A DNA stretch of 64,000 nt. It comes from Bordetella genomosp. 11. GTDB lineage: Bacteria > Pseudomonadota > Gammaproteobacteria > Burkholderiales > Burkholderiaceae_B. Below are positions 14,885-23,277 of the stretch, in pieces. The notes below the pieces were generated by a model, which saw only the letters and a list, made by a program, of their open reading frames with translations, did no database searches and was not told the origin of the DNA. The DNA lies in assembly GCF_002261215.1 (NCBI RefSeq), contig NZ_NEVS01000004.1:1488001-1552000 (forward strand), given 5' to 3'. Within the stretch, counting starts at the first letter, position 1. The number at the start of each line of letters is the position of its first letter. A program made the translations under genes and the position numbers.

Positions 14885-17470
14885 TTATCCCATGTGCGAG
14901 GCGGCGCGTTGCCGGCGCGGCCGCCTGCCCCGACGGCGCGAGAAGTACCAATGCTTCGCCTGCTCGGCCACGGCCAGGTAGGCGGCGGTTATACCGGCCA
15001 GCGCCAGCAGCAGGGGAACGGGTAGCGGGACGAAGCCGAACCACGCCCCCAGCGCGGTGTAGGGCAATGCCACCGCCAGGGCGACGACGCCCAGCGCGGT
15101 GGCGGCCAGGGCCGGATGCGCCGGGCTGGACCACGGGCGGGCCCGCGTACGGATGACGAAGATCACCAGCACCTGCGTCATCAGCGACTCCACGAACCAC
15201 GCCGTCTGGAACAGGCCCTGGCTGGCCCGAAAGCCCCACAACAGCAGGCCGAAGGTCAGGAAATCGAACATCGAGCTGACGGGGCCGAGGACGAGCATGA
15301 AATCGCGCACCTGGCGGATATCCCAGCGATACGGCCTGGCGATCATCTTTTCATCGACCCGGTCCAGCGGGATGGCGATCTCCGAGGTGTCGTACAGCAG
15401 GTTGTTGAGCAGGACCTGCACGGGCAGCATCGGCAGAAAGGGCAGGATCAGCACGGCCCCGGCCATCGAGAACATATTGCCGAAGTTCGAGCTGGTGCCC
15501 ATCATGACGTACTTCATGATGTTGGCGAATGTGCGGCGTCCTTCGCGCACCCCTTCGGCCAGCACGTTCAGGTCCTGCTTCAGCAGGATCATCGCGGCGG
15601 CCTCCTTGGCGACGTCGGCCGCGCCGTCGACCGACAGGCCGACATCGGCGGCATGCAGCGACGGGGCATCGTTGATGCCGTCGCCCAGATAGCCGACGAC
15701 ATGGCCGCGGTTGCGCAGGACGCGGATAATGCGCGCCTTCTGCGCGGGGTTCACCCTGCAGAACAGGGTCGTTCGGGCAAGCCGCGCGGACAGCGCTTCG
15801 TCGGTCAGCTTCTCCAGGTCCGGCCCGTTCAGCACGCCCTGGATGCGGATGCCCAACGCAACGCAGACATGCCGGGTCACCCATTCGTTATCGCCTGTGA
15901 TGATCTTCAGGGATATTCCCAGCCGGGACAACGCATCCAGCGCCGGACGCGCCGTTTCCTTGGGCGGGTCGACAAAGGCGGCAAAGCCGGCGAACGTCAG
16001 CGCGGTCTCGTCGGCGATGCCGGCATGGTCCCGATCCGGGTTTACCTCGCGCCATCCCACGCCCAGGACGCGATAGCCTTGCTCGCCCAGGCGCTTGAGC
16101 GTATCCGCCGCCGTGGCGCGCGCCTGTTCGTCGAAGGCATGAGACCCGTCGCTGCCGGCGATCCGGTAGCCGGAGGACAACATCAGGAGATCCTCCGGCG
16201 CGCCTTTGACGATGAGATAGCGCCGGCCGTCCTGTTCGGCCAGGATGGAAACGCGGCGCCTTTCGAAATCGAAAGGCACTTCGTCGATCTTGCGCCATTG
16301 CGTCAGGTCCGCCGGCGCGGCTGCCAGCAGGGCGTCGTCCAGCGGGCTCTTCAACCCGGTCTCGAAGCTCGCGTTCAGATAGGCCCAACGCAGGACATCC
16401 CGGCAGTCTTCGCCGCGGATATCGAATTCCCCGGCCAGCTCGATGCGCGCCTGCGTCAGCGTTCCCGTCTTGTCGCTGCAAAAGACATCCATGCTGCCCA
16501 GGTCATGGATGGCCGACATCCGCTTGACGATGACCTGCTCGCGGGCCATGCGTATCGCGCCACGCGCCAGCGTGACCGAGACGATCATCGGCAGCAGCTC
16601 GGGCGTCAGGCCCACCGCCAGGGCCAGGGCGAAGAGAAAGGATTCCACCAGCGGGCGGTGGAAGAGCAGGTTGACCAGCAGTACGAACAGGACAAGCAGG
16701 ACCGTCAGCCGGATGACCAGCATGCCGAAATCGCGGATGCCGGCCGCGAAGGCGGTGGGCGGCGGCTCGCGCCGCATTTCGTCCGCGATGGCGCCCAGTT
16801 GCGTGGCGCGGCCCGTGGCCAGGACGAGCGCGCGGGCGGTCCCGCTGATGACCGAGCATCCCATGAAGACGGCGTCCGCGCGCGCCAGTCGCTCGGCGTG
16901 CTGGCCATCGGCCGCATCGTCCGAGCGCTTCTCGGCGGGATAGGGTTCGCCGGTCAGCAGGGCCTCGTTGACGTACAGATCCCGGGACGCGATCAGGCGG
17001 GCGTCGGCCGGTACCAGGTCGCCCGCTTCCAGAAGGATCACATCGCCGGGGACCAGGTCGGCGGCCGGGATGTCCTTGGGCGCTTTGTCGCGCATGGCTG
17101 TCACGCGCAACGCCACGCGGTCGCGCAGGCGATCGGCGGCCATCAGCGCGCGATGCTCCTGGACAAAATCCAGCAGCACCGACAACAGCACGATCACGAC
17201 GATGATGGTAAAGCTGGCCTGCTCGCGCGTCAGGGCCGCCGCCGCCGCGCACGCGAGCAAGGTCAGGACCAGCGGATTGCGCAGCCGCTTGAGGAACTCC
17301 AGTACGAGACGTCGCCGGGGTCGTTCCAGCAGGCGATTGGCACCATGCTCGGCAAGCCGCTTTTCCGCCTGGGCCGCCGCGAGGCCATCGGCATCGGTTT
17401 CCAGGGATGCCAGCGCGCGCGCCACCGGGCCATTCCATAGTTCGTCCTCCGATGCGGACTCCCATGCCAT
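14885..17470 (-). CDS. mgtA: Magnesium-translocating P-type ATPase (MgtA/MgtB-like)
   Basis: 861-aa P3-type ATPase predicted to import Mg2+ (possibly other divalent cations) across the inner membrane using ATP. Seen in order: actuator domain with LLTGEPYP (about 171-178), transmembrane GLTPELLPMIV (287-297), phosphorylation site DKTGTLT at 333-339, nucleotide motif KGAPE (422-426), hinge GDGIND (596-601), then C-terminal membrane helices. Length matches the family (850-900). A Shine-Dalgarno GGAGATC precedes the ATG. It follows the L,D-transpeptidase gene by 25 bases on the same strand, so it lacks the long mgtA leader riboswitch and is probably co-transcribed under an FNR-type box rather than a Mg-sensing leader. 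Confidence 0.92.
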   Translation of the reverse strand: MAWESASEDELWNGPVARALASLETDADGLAAAQAEKRLAEHGANRLLERPRRRLVLEFLKRLRNPLVLTLLACAAAAALTREQASFTIIVVIVLLSVLLDFVQEHRALMAADRLRDRVALRVTAMRDKAPKDIPAADLVPGDVILLEAGDLVPADARLIASRDLYVNEALLTGEPYPAEKRSDDAADGQHAERLARADAVFMGCSVISGTARALVLATGRATQLGAIADEMRREPPPTAFAAGIRDFGMLVIRLTVLLVLFVLLVNLLFHRPLVESFLFALALAVGLTPELLPMIVSVTLARGAIRMAREQVIVKRMSAIHDLGSMDVFCSDKTGTLTQARIELAGEFDIRGEDCRDVLRWAYLNASFETGLKSPLDDALLAAAPADLTQWRKIDEVPFDFERRRVSILAEQDGRRYLIVKGAPEDLLMLSSGYRIAGSDGSHAFDEQARATAADTLKRLGEQGYRVLGVGWREVNPDRDHAGIADETALTFAGFAAFVDPPKETARPALDALSRLGISLKIITGDNEWVTRHVCVALGIRIQGVLNGPDLEKLTDEALSARLARTTLFCRVNPAQKARIIRVLRNRGHVVGYLGDGINDAPSLHAADVGLSVDGAADVAKEAAAMILLKQDLNVLAEGVREGRRTFANIMKYVMMGTSSNFGNMFSMAGAVLILPFLPMLPVQVLLNNLLYDTSEIAIPLDRVDEKMIARPYRWDIRQVRDFMLVLGPVSSMFDFLTFGLLLWGFRASQGLFQTAWFVESLMTQVLVIFVIRTRARPWSSPAHPALAATALGVVALAVALPYTALGAWFGFVPLPVPLLLALAGITAAYLAVAEQAKHWYFSRRRGRRPRRQRAASHMG

Positions 17471-17495
17471 GCGGATCTCCTGTCGTGTCCGTGCC

Positions 17496-18299
17496 TTAGC
17501 GCGGGGCGGGCGACCATGGCGGCCGCGCCGTGCGGCCGCTGTCGACGATCACCAGGTAGCGGCCGGCGCCGTCCACGGGCGTGCGGTCGGGCGACAGCAC
17601 CCACAAGGGCCGTCCGGCGCGGGCCTCGGCCTCGTAGTCCGCATCCAGCACGCCGAACCGGTCCAGGAAGACGTTCAGGCTGGCGGGAATGCGCACGCAG
17701 CCCTTGGATTGCACGCGGCCCAGGCGGGATTCCAGGATGTCCGGATCCGTCGCATGCATTTGCAGGCGCATCGTGCCCATGCCGCCGCGTCCCCAGCCGC
17801 GCAGTGCCTGTTGCCAGCCGAAGTCGTAGACGCGCATGCCCTTCCTGCCGTAGCCGCGGATGCCGAATTCGTTCTTGGTACCCTCGGCCCGGAAGTCGCC
17901 GTCCGTCACGGAGTGATCGAACACCCCGGTGGGCGTCTGGAAGTGATCGAACTGGCCGATACGGCCCGTGGATACCGGCGATGCGCCGATCAGGCGCTGC
18001 ATGGAAGGCGCACCCAGCCAGTACACCAGGATGGCCTGCACATTGGGGCTGCGGTCGACCACGACCAGATATTGCGGCTCGTTCAGCGTGATGCCGGCGC
18101 TGCCCAGCATCAGCAGGGCGCTCGTGGCGTAGTACCGTATGTCATCGGATGGCGGATGCAATTGCTGCCGCACCGTCCGGCGGTAGGCATCGGCCAGATC
18201 GTCGGGCGTGGGGATGGCCTGGGCCGCGGCCTGGCCCGACCAGGCCAATGCCGCGCAGGCAAGCACGCTCGCCATACCGGTCCGGAGCGCGGATTTCAT
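17496..18299 (-). CDS. L,D-transpeptidase catalytic domain protein (YkuD)
   Basis: 267-aa exported protein. The signal peptide is residues 1-27 (ALAWSGQAAAQA). The YkuD domain carries HATDPDILESRLG (His182) and the active-site loop SKGCVRIP with Cys201, matching the H-x-n-S/T-x-G-C-h-R motif. Such enzymes cross-link peptidoglycan or attach proteins to it. It is upstream of and in line with the Mg P-type ATPase, and divergent from the kinase fusion gene, with an FNR-type box in between. A cell-wall adaptation role during oxygen limitation or stress is plausible (inference). Confidence 0.85.
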   Translation of the reverse strand: MKSALRTGMASVLACAALAWSGQAAAQAIPTPDDLADAYRRTVRQQLHPPSDDIRYYATSALLMLGSAGITLNEPQYLVVVDRSPNVQAILVYWLGAPSMQRLIGASPVSTGRIGQFDHFQTPTGVFDHSVTDGDFRAEGTKNEFGIRGYGRKGMRVYDFGWQQALRGWGRGGMGTMRLQMHATDPDILESRLGRVQSKGCVRIPASLNVFLDRFGVLDADYEAEARAGRPLWVLSPDRTPVDGAGRYLVIVDSGRTARPPWSPAPR

Positions 18300-18370
18300 C
18301 GTGTTCGGCCTCTGGTCCTCGCTGATACGCAGCGTCCCGTCCTAGTATGGCGATGTCCGGCAAGCTCCCG

Positions 18371-18384
18371 TTGACCAGGATCAA
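18371..18384. promoter_or_regulatory. FNR/Anr-type box between L,D-transpeptidase and kinase genes
   Basis: TTGACCAGGATCAA matches the FNR/Anr consensus TTGAY-N4-RTCAA at every defined position. It lies 71 bases upstream of the L,D-transpeptidase start and 63 bases upstream of the kinase ATG, a position able to activate either divergent promoter. Anaerobic or low-oxygen control is inferred. Confidence 0.65.
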
Positions 18385-18447
18385 TAGGCGATCGCGCGGC
18401 CGCGTCACCATCCGGCAAACACGATGGCTTACGACAGGAGCGCACGC

Positions 18448-19986
18448 ATGGAGCCGGATACGCAATCCGCGACGATGGATTTCCTGGGGTGCCCCCGAAC
18501 GCATGGGGAAACGGCGGAGATCGCGACCGTGCAAACCCATATCTCGGTGATCTTCCTGACCTCCCATCGGGCCTTCAAGCTGAAACGCGCGGTGCGCTAT
18601 CCGTATGTGGATTTCTCCACGCCCGCGCTGCGCCTGGCCGCGTGCCGGCGCGAACTGGAATTGAACCGCCGCACGGCGCCCATGCTGTATCTGGCGGTAC
18701 GGCGGATCACACGGCAGCCCGACGGCTCGCTGGCGTTCGACGGCCCCGGCGAACTCGTCGATGCCGTGGTCGAAATGGCGCGTTTCGATGAAGAGACGCT
18801 ATTCGACCGGATGGCCACGCGCGGCGCCCTGACGGCACCCTTGATGACGCGGCTGGCGCATGCCATCGCCGCCTTTCACCAGGACGCGCCCGTTGCCCGC
18901 CATGCGCGCGGATCGGCCATCATGCGGCGCGTACTGGACATCAACGAGCTGGCATTCCTGACGCTGGGTAGTGCCGTGCCCGCGGGCTGCACGGTCTTGA
19001 ACCGCCTGTTTCGCCTTCGGCAGCAGGACTGCGCCGCGTTGCTGGATGCCCGGGGGCGCGCCGGCCGGATACGCCATTGCCATGGCGATCTGCACTTGCG
19101 CAATATCTGCCTGGTCGACGGCATGCCGGTGCTGTTCGACTGCCTGGAATTCGACGAGGCACTGGCCACCGTCGATGTCCTGTACGACCTTGCGTTTCTC
19201 CTGATGGACCTGCGCTACCGCGGACAGCCGCAATGGGCCAACTTCGTCTTCAATCGTTATCTGGAAGAGCGCGACGAAACCGATGGCCTGCCATTGATGC
19301 CGTACTTTCTTGCGCTGCGCTCGGCCATCCGCTGCCACGTCATCGCCGCGCAGGCCCGCGACGCGCACGCGCCCCGGCGCCGCGACCTGCTCGGCGAAGC
19401 CCGGGATTACGGGCAACTGGCGCTGCGCCTTCTGCAAGCGCGCCCGGCCCGTCTTATCGCGATAGGCGGATTGAGCGGCACCGGCAAATCGACCCTGGCG
19501 GCGGCAATCGCCCATCGGATCGGACAGGCGCCAGGAGCCCGCGTGTTGTCCAGCGACCGCATCCGCAAACGCCTGTATGGCGTGGCCGCCAATGCCCGCC
19601 TGCCGCCCGAAGCGTATCGGCCCGCGGTGTCCGAACAGGTCTACGCCACCCTGGCGCGACAGGCGCTCGACACCCTGGCGCGGGGCCACGCGGTCATTGC
19701 CGACGCGGCCTTCGAGCGCCCCGAAGACCGGGAAAGCCTGCGCCAGGTGGCCGCGCGCGCCGGCGTGCCGTTCGACGGGCTCTGGCTGGAGGCCGCGCTG
19801 GATCTGCGCCTTGCGCGGGTCGACCGGCGCCGGCATGACCCTTCCGATGCGGACGCCGAGGTCCTGATGATGCAGATGCGGAAAAATCGCGGCGCGCCTT
19901 CCTGGCGCACCGTGCAGGCCGGCGGCGATCCCGACGCGATATCGGAATCCGTGGCGGCGATGCTCCGCCTGGACCAGGCGTCCTAG
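18448..19986 (+). CDS. APH-like kinase fused to P-loop (gluconate kinase-like) ATPase
   Basis: 512-aa two-domain protein. Residues about 25-320 resemble aminoglycoside-phosphotransferase-type kinases with catalytic HCHGDLHLRN (211-220) and metal site FDCLEFDEA. Residues 335-510 form a zeta-toxin/gluconokinase-like P-loop domain with GLSGTGKS at 341-348. The fused architecture is widespread in proteobacteria, often beside universal stress proteins, and its substrate is unknown. I chose ATG 18448 because AGGAG sits 7 bases upstream; the ATG 24 bases earlier lacks a site. An FNR-type box lies 63 bases before the start. Confidence 0.85.
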   Translation: MEPDTQSATMDFLGCPRTHGETAEIATVQTHISVIFLTSHRAFKLKRAVRYPYVDFSTPALRLAACRRELELNRRTAPMLYLAVRRITRQPDGSLAFDGPGELVDAVVEMARFDEETLFDRMATRGALTAPLMTRLAHAIAAFHQDAPVARHARGSAIMRRVLDINELAFLTLGSAVPAGCTVLNRLFRLRQQDCAALLDARGRAGRIRHCHGDLHLRNICLVDGMPVLFDCLEFDEALATVDVLYDLAFLLMDLRYRGQPQWANFVFNRYLEERDETDGLPLMPYFLALRSAIRCHVIAAQARDAHAPRRRDLLGEARDYGQLALRLLQARPARLIAIGGLSGTGKSTLAAAIAHRIGQAPGARVLSSDRIRKRLYGVAANARLPPEAYRPAVSEQVYATLARQALDTLARGHAVIADAAFERPEDRESLRQVAARAGVPFDGLWLEAALDLRLARVDRRRHDPSDADAEVLMMQMRKNRGAPSWRTVQAGGDPDAISESVAAMLRLDQAS

Positions 19987-20015
19987 GCGGGCACCAGGGT
20001 CGGGCAGGGCACCGT

Positions 20016-20042
20016 GCCGGCCGGCTCGCATCGCCGGCCGGC
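20016..20042 (+). terminator. Hairpin downstream of kinase fusion gene
   Basis: GCCGGCCGGC repeated with a 7-nt loop (TCGCATC) gives a 10-bp stem 30 bases after the stop codon and before the promoter region of the universal stress protein gene. There is no T tract, so termination would be weak or Rho-assisted. Confidence 0.45.
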
Positions 20043-20049
20043 AATCCGC

Positions 20050-20063
20050 TTGACGCAGATCAG
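20050..20063 (+). promoter_or_regulatory. FNR/Anr-type box upstream of universal stress protein gene
   Basis: TTGACGCAGATCAG fits the FNR/Anr consensus TTGAY-N4-RTCAA except the last base. Its centre is about 60 bases upstream of the universal stress protein start, a typical activating distance once a leader is allowed for. Universal stress genes are common members of Anr regulons. Confidence 0.6.
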
Positions 20064-20118
20064 ACCGGCACGCCGCGGGCGCGGGCATGATGGGGACACC
20101 GTGAATACGGAGATCGCC

Positions 20119-20574
20119 ATGTACCGAAATATCATGATCGCCCTGGACGGCAGCAAGGCCGCGCGGGCCGCGCTGGATAAGGCGGTCCAGTTGGCGGCGC
20201 AGGAACGCGCGACGTTGTATGCCGTGTCCGTGGTGGAATATCCCAGCGACTACTACACCTCGCTGGTCTACGATCCGGCCGAGATGCGCAAGTCCATCGA
20301 TGTCCAGACCGGCGACATCCTGAAGGAAGCCGCGAAAACCGTCTCCAGCAAGGGGGTGCCGGTGCAGACCCGCCTGGTCCACAACACCAGCGGCGGCAAC
20401 ACCGTGGCCGAGCAACTGGACCGCGTCGCGCGCGAGCTGGACGCGGATCTGGTGGTGATGGGCACGCATGGCCGCAAAGGGGTCCAGCGCCTGCTGCTGG
20501 GCAGCGTCGCCGAGGCTTTCATCAGGCTGACCGATCGGCCGGTGCTGCTGTATCCGGATCGCGCGCCGGCGTGA
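20119..20574 (+). CDS. Universal stress protein (UspA family)
   Basis: 151-aa cytosolic UspA-domain protein. It begins MYRNIMIALDGSKAA and ends with the ATP-binding motif G-x2-G-x9-G-S, seen as GTHGRKGVQRLLLGS, followed by the short strand PVLLYP. It is therefore probably an ATP-binding Usp that supports survival under starvation or low oxygen. The start is chosen for GGAG about 6 bases upstream; an in-frame GTG six codons earlier is possible. A FNR-type box lies upstream. Confidence 0.9.
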   Translation: MYRNIMIALDGSKAARAALDKAVQLAAQERATLYAVSVVEYPSDYYTSLVYDPAEMRKSIDVQTGDILKEAAKTVSSKGVPVQTRLVHNTSGGNTVAEQLDRVARELDADLVVMGTHGRKGVQRLLLGSVAEAFIRLTDRPVLLYPDRAPA

Positions 20575-20599
20575 TCGGCGGCCTTTCTGTCCGCTCCCA

Positions 20600-20646
20600 G
20601 GGCCCTCTTCAGGGCCCCCCTTCACGGCCTTTCACGGCCTTTCAGG
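20600..20646 (+). repeat. Short hairpin and tandem repeat after usp gene
   Basis: GGGCCC-TCTTCA-GGGCCC (20600-20617) forms a 6-bp stem 25 bases past the usp stop. It is followed by two tandem copies of TTCACGGCCT and a partial third. A weak terminator for the usp transcript is possible. The repeat shows no further copies nearby. Confidence 0.35.
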
Positions 20647-20799
20647 CACTGGACCGGTGCATGCCCGGCGTCGTGTCCGGGCGCGGCCGCGTCCGGCCTC
20701 GTCCAGCGGATTGGTACGTGCGGCGTATAACGGAAATGTGACGTCTTGCGCGCGTGTTTGACCGTATCCTTTGCGCGTCAGCACTCAACGAGGTCACCC

Positions 20800-21597
20800 A
20801 TGACGATGAATCGGCGCACCTTTTCCGCGGCGTTGGCCGGCGCGGCCGCGGCCACCATTCTTCCCGGGCTCCGGGTCTCGGCGCAAGCAGCGCCGCCAAC
20901 AGCCAGGAATGTCGTCCTGGCCCATGGCCTGTTCGCCGATGGTTCCTGCTGGACCGAGGTAATCGCGCGGCTGCAGGCTGCCGGCATGAATGCAACGGCC
21001 GTCCAGAATCCATTGACGACCTTTCCCGAGGCCGTCGATGCCGTGCAGCGGGTGCTGGCACGGCAGGATGGTCCGACGGTGCTGGTCGGCCATTCGTTCT
21101 CCGGCATGCTGGTGACGGAAACCGGCGTCCATCCCAACGTCTCTTCGCTGGTATACGTGGCGGCACGCGCCCCGGATGCGGACGAGGACTACGCCCAGCT
21201 CGCGGCGAAGTATCCCACTCCGCCGGCCAGTGCGGGAATCGTGTTCGACGGCGATGAAGGGCGGCTCAGCCAGGAGGCCTTCCTGCGCGACTTCGCCGGA
21301 GACCTGCCGCGCGCCAAGGCCATGGTGCTGTATGCCGTCCAGCAGCCGTTTCGCAAACCGCTGCTGGCCGGCAAGACAACGCAGGCGGCCTGGCGCAGCA
21401 AGCCCAGCTTCTACGCCGTGTCCACGCAGGACCGCACCATCAATCCGGATCTGGAACGTTTCATGGCCAAGCGCATGGGCGCCACGACGATAGAGGTCAA
21501 GGCAAGCCACCTGTCGCTGATTTCGCATCCGGACACGATCGCGGCGCTGATACTGCGGGCGGCGGGCCGGCAGCCCGCCAGCAAGCCGCGCGCGTAG
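20800..21597 (+). CDS. Exported alpha/beta hydrolase (Tat signal)
   Basis: 265-aa esterase-like protein. The N-terminus MTMNRRTFSAALAGAAAATI is a twin-arginine-type signal. The fold shows the oxyanion region AHGLFADGSCW (about 41-51), the nucleophile elbow GHSFSG with Ser99, and a late catalytic His in KASHLSLISHP. I chose ATG 20800 with GAGG a few bases upstream; a longer reading from 20746 is unlike a signal peptide. It probably hydrolyses esters or lactones in the periplasm. Monocistronic; the downstream gap has two hairpins and a convergent HxlR gene. Confidence 0.83.
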   Translation: MTMNRRTFSAALAGAAAATILPGLRVSAQAAPPTARNVVLAHGLFADGSCWTEVIARLQAAGMNATAVQNPLTTFPEAVDAVQRVLARQDGPTVLVGHSFSGMLVTETGVHPNVSSLVYVAARAPDADEDYAQLAAKYPTPPASAGIVFDGDEGRLSQEAFLRDFAGDLPRAKAMVLYAVQQPFRKPLLAGKTTQAAWRSKPSFYAVSTQDRTINPDLERFMAKRMGATTIEVKASHLSLISHPDTIAALILRAAGRQPASKPRA

Positions 21598-21598
21598 T

Positions 21599-21660
21599 GG
21601 CAGTCCCGAGGGACTGCGCGCCAGCCCAGCGGCCCGGTGCAGCGCCGACGATGTCGGCGC
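21599..21660. terminator. Two hairpins between convergent hydrolase and HxlR genes
   Basis: GCAGTCC-CGAG-GGACTGC (21600-21617, 7-bp stem) and GCGCCGAC-GAT-GTCGGCGC (21642-21660, 8-bp stem) lie in the 75-bp convergent gap. Neither has a T tract. Together they probably block read-through from both sides. Confidence 0.45.
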
Positions 21661-21672
21661 GGCGGGCCGCTT

Positions 21673-22101
21673 CTAGTCGGAGGCGGGCGTATCGGGCAAT
21701 CCGTCGGCCCTGAACGAACGCAGCTTGTCGTAGTGCGTTTCCGCCCATTGCCATAGCGAACAGAGCGCCGCGCACAGGCTCGCGCCCAGGTCCGTCAGGG
21801 CATATTCCACCCGCGGCGGTACCTCCGGATAGACCTTGCGCGTCACGAAGCCGTCTTCCTCCAGCTTCCTCAAAGTCTTCGTCAGCATCTTCTGGCTGAT
21901 GTCGCCGACAGCCTGGGCGACCTGGCTGAACCGCAGCACGCCGCCCTGGTCCAGGGCCTCCAGCACCTGCAAGGTCCATTTGTCGGCGACGCGGCCGATG
22001 ACGGCCAGGACCAGGCGGTCGACTTCCGGGGTGGCTTGCGTACCGTCGGGTGACGTGAACACCAGCGGCTTGTCGCGTGCGGTGGCGGTGTGCTTGCTCA
22101 T
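21673..22101 (-). CDS. HxlR family transcriptional regulator
   Basis: 142-aa winged-helix regulator. The HxlR core is clear: DKWTLQVLEALDQGGVLRFS, then ISQKMLTKTLRKLEEDGFV and VEYALTDLG. Many HxlR proteins sense electrophiles or quinones through an N-terminal cysteine; here the only cysteines lie near residue 110 (LCAALCSLW), so redox sensing by the classical site is not evident. The start is the MSKHT methionine; the upstream in-frame ATG at 22149 extends into the operator region. Divergent from an SDR gene, its expected target. Confidence 0.87.
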   Translation of the reverse strand: MSKHTATARDKPLVFTSPDGTQATPEVDRLVLAVIGRVADKWTLQVLEALDQGGVLRFSQVAQAVGDISQKMLTKTLRKLEEDGFVTRKVYPEVPPRVEYALTDLGASLCAALCSLWQWAETHYDKLRSFRADGLPDTPASD

Positions 22102-22186
22102 ATGCGGTGATGCCTTTGTGAAGATGGCTGTGTGCCCATCGGGCGCCACAGGGGCGCCCGACGCAGCCTGCCGATAGTATCCTATT

Positions 22187-22219
22187 GGTAAGTAGTGAAC
22201 CTAGGGGTGCCTACTTCCC
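22187..22219. promoter_or_regulatory. Inverted repeat in HxlR/SDR intergenic region
   Basis: AAGTAG (22190-22195) and CTACTT (22211-22216) form a perfect dyad with 15 bases between them, extended by GG/CC on the outside. It lies 86 bases upstream of HxlR and about 60 upstream of the SDR gene. Known HxlR operators contain TAAGTA/TACTTA-like half-sites, which this resembles. Confidence 0.6.
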
Positions 22220-22275
22220 AAAGGAGAGTATTGCACGTATTCTGCATTCGCACTCTTTTAAAAGGAAGCGTCATC

Positions 22276-23055
22276 ATGCAAACCACGGGCAATACCATCC
22301 TTATCACTGGCGGCGGAACCGGTATCGGCCAGGGCCTGGCGCGCGCGCTGCACCAGGCAGGCAATCGGGTCATTATCGCGGGACGCCGTCAAGGTCCCCT
22401 GGACGAAGTCGCGGCCGCCAATCCGGGCATCGCGACCGCCACGGTGGACGTGGCCGACGCCGGCGACATCGCCCGCTTCGCCGCCGATATCGTCAAGCAG
22501 CACCCGGCCCTGAACGTCGTCATCAACAACGCCGGCATCATGAAGCCCGAGAACTGGACGGCAAACGACATCGACCTGTCGGTGGCCGAGGCGACCATCC
22601 AGACGAACCTGCTCGCGCCGTTGCGCTTGACGGCGGCCTTGCTGCCGACGCTGAAGAAGCAGCCGCAGGCAACCGTCATCACCGTGTCGTCCGGCCTGGC
22701 CTTCCTGCCGCTGGCCGCCACGCCGACCTACAGCGCCACCAAGGCGGCCATCCATTCGTTCAGCGAATCGCTGCGTTATCAGTTGCGCGATACGAGCGTG
22801 CGGGTCATGGAGCTGGCGCCTCCCTATGTGCAGACCACGCTGCTGGGAGACCACCAGGCGACCGACCCCAACGCCATGCCGCTGCGGGATTTCATCGACG
22901 AGGTCATGCAGATCATCGCCACGCAGCCGGATGCCGAGGAAATCCTGGTCAAGCGCGTATATCCGCTGCGCTTCGCGGTCGAGCAGGGGCAGGAGAAGTA
23001 TCGCGAGGTGTTCGCCGCCGTGAACGCGCAAGCTGCTTCGCACGTGGGCGAGTAG
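22276..23055 (+). CDS. SDR family oxidoreductase (DltE-like)
   Basis: 259-aa classical SDR. Cofactor motif TGGGTGIGQGLARAL near residue 14, NNAGIMKPE near 85, active-site VSSGLAFLP and YSATKAAIHS. The C-terminal part with VRVMELAPPYVQTTL is typical of the DltE-like group. AAAGGAAG precedes the ATG; an earlier in-frame ATG at 22195 lies inside the operator. Divergent from HxlR and probably repressed by it until an inducer appears. Substrate unknown. Confidence 0.86.
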   Translation: MQTTGNTILITGGGTGIGQGLARALHQAGNRVIIAGRRQGPLDEVAAANPGIATATVDVADAGDIARFAADIVKQHPALNVVINNAGIMKPENWTANDIDLSVAEATIQTNLLAPLRLTAALLPTLKKQPQATVITVSSGLAFLPLAATPTYSATKAAIHSFSESLRYQLRDTSVRVMELAPPYVQTTLLGDHQATDPNAMPLRDFIDEVMQIIATQPDAEEILVKRVYPLRFAVEQGQEKYREVFAAVNAQAASHVGE

Positions 23056-23277
23056 CCCGGGGTGCCGGGGCCGCCGCGCGGCCTCGGCGGCGCGCGCGAT
23101 ACGAATGGATTCAAACGGGTCTTTCACAGGGCCCGGTATCTCTTGCGGTAATTGGCGGGACACATTAACTTCTCCGGGCGAAATTTGTCCGCGGGGGCTT
23201 TTCGCGAACCAGATCCGGCCGTCAGCAGCCGGACAGCGCGTCCCCTTCGTGTATTCAGATTTCGTGGAGTAAACGCA

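Noticed and set aside
15116..17440. A 774-codon open frame on the plus strand opposite the Mg P-type ATPase
   Set aside because: Its composition (Arg/Gln/His/Gly repeats) is what the antisense of a GC-rich gene gives, and the minus-strand ATPase has every family motif.
14885..17495. Mg-sensing riboswitch upstream of the P-type ATPase
   Set aside because: Only 25 bases separate it from the L,D-transpeptidase stop, too short for an mgtA leader.
20600..20646. CRISPR or larger tandem array at the CACGGCCTTT repeats
   Set aside because: Only two full copies and a partial one, no spacers.
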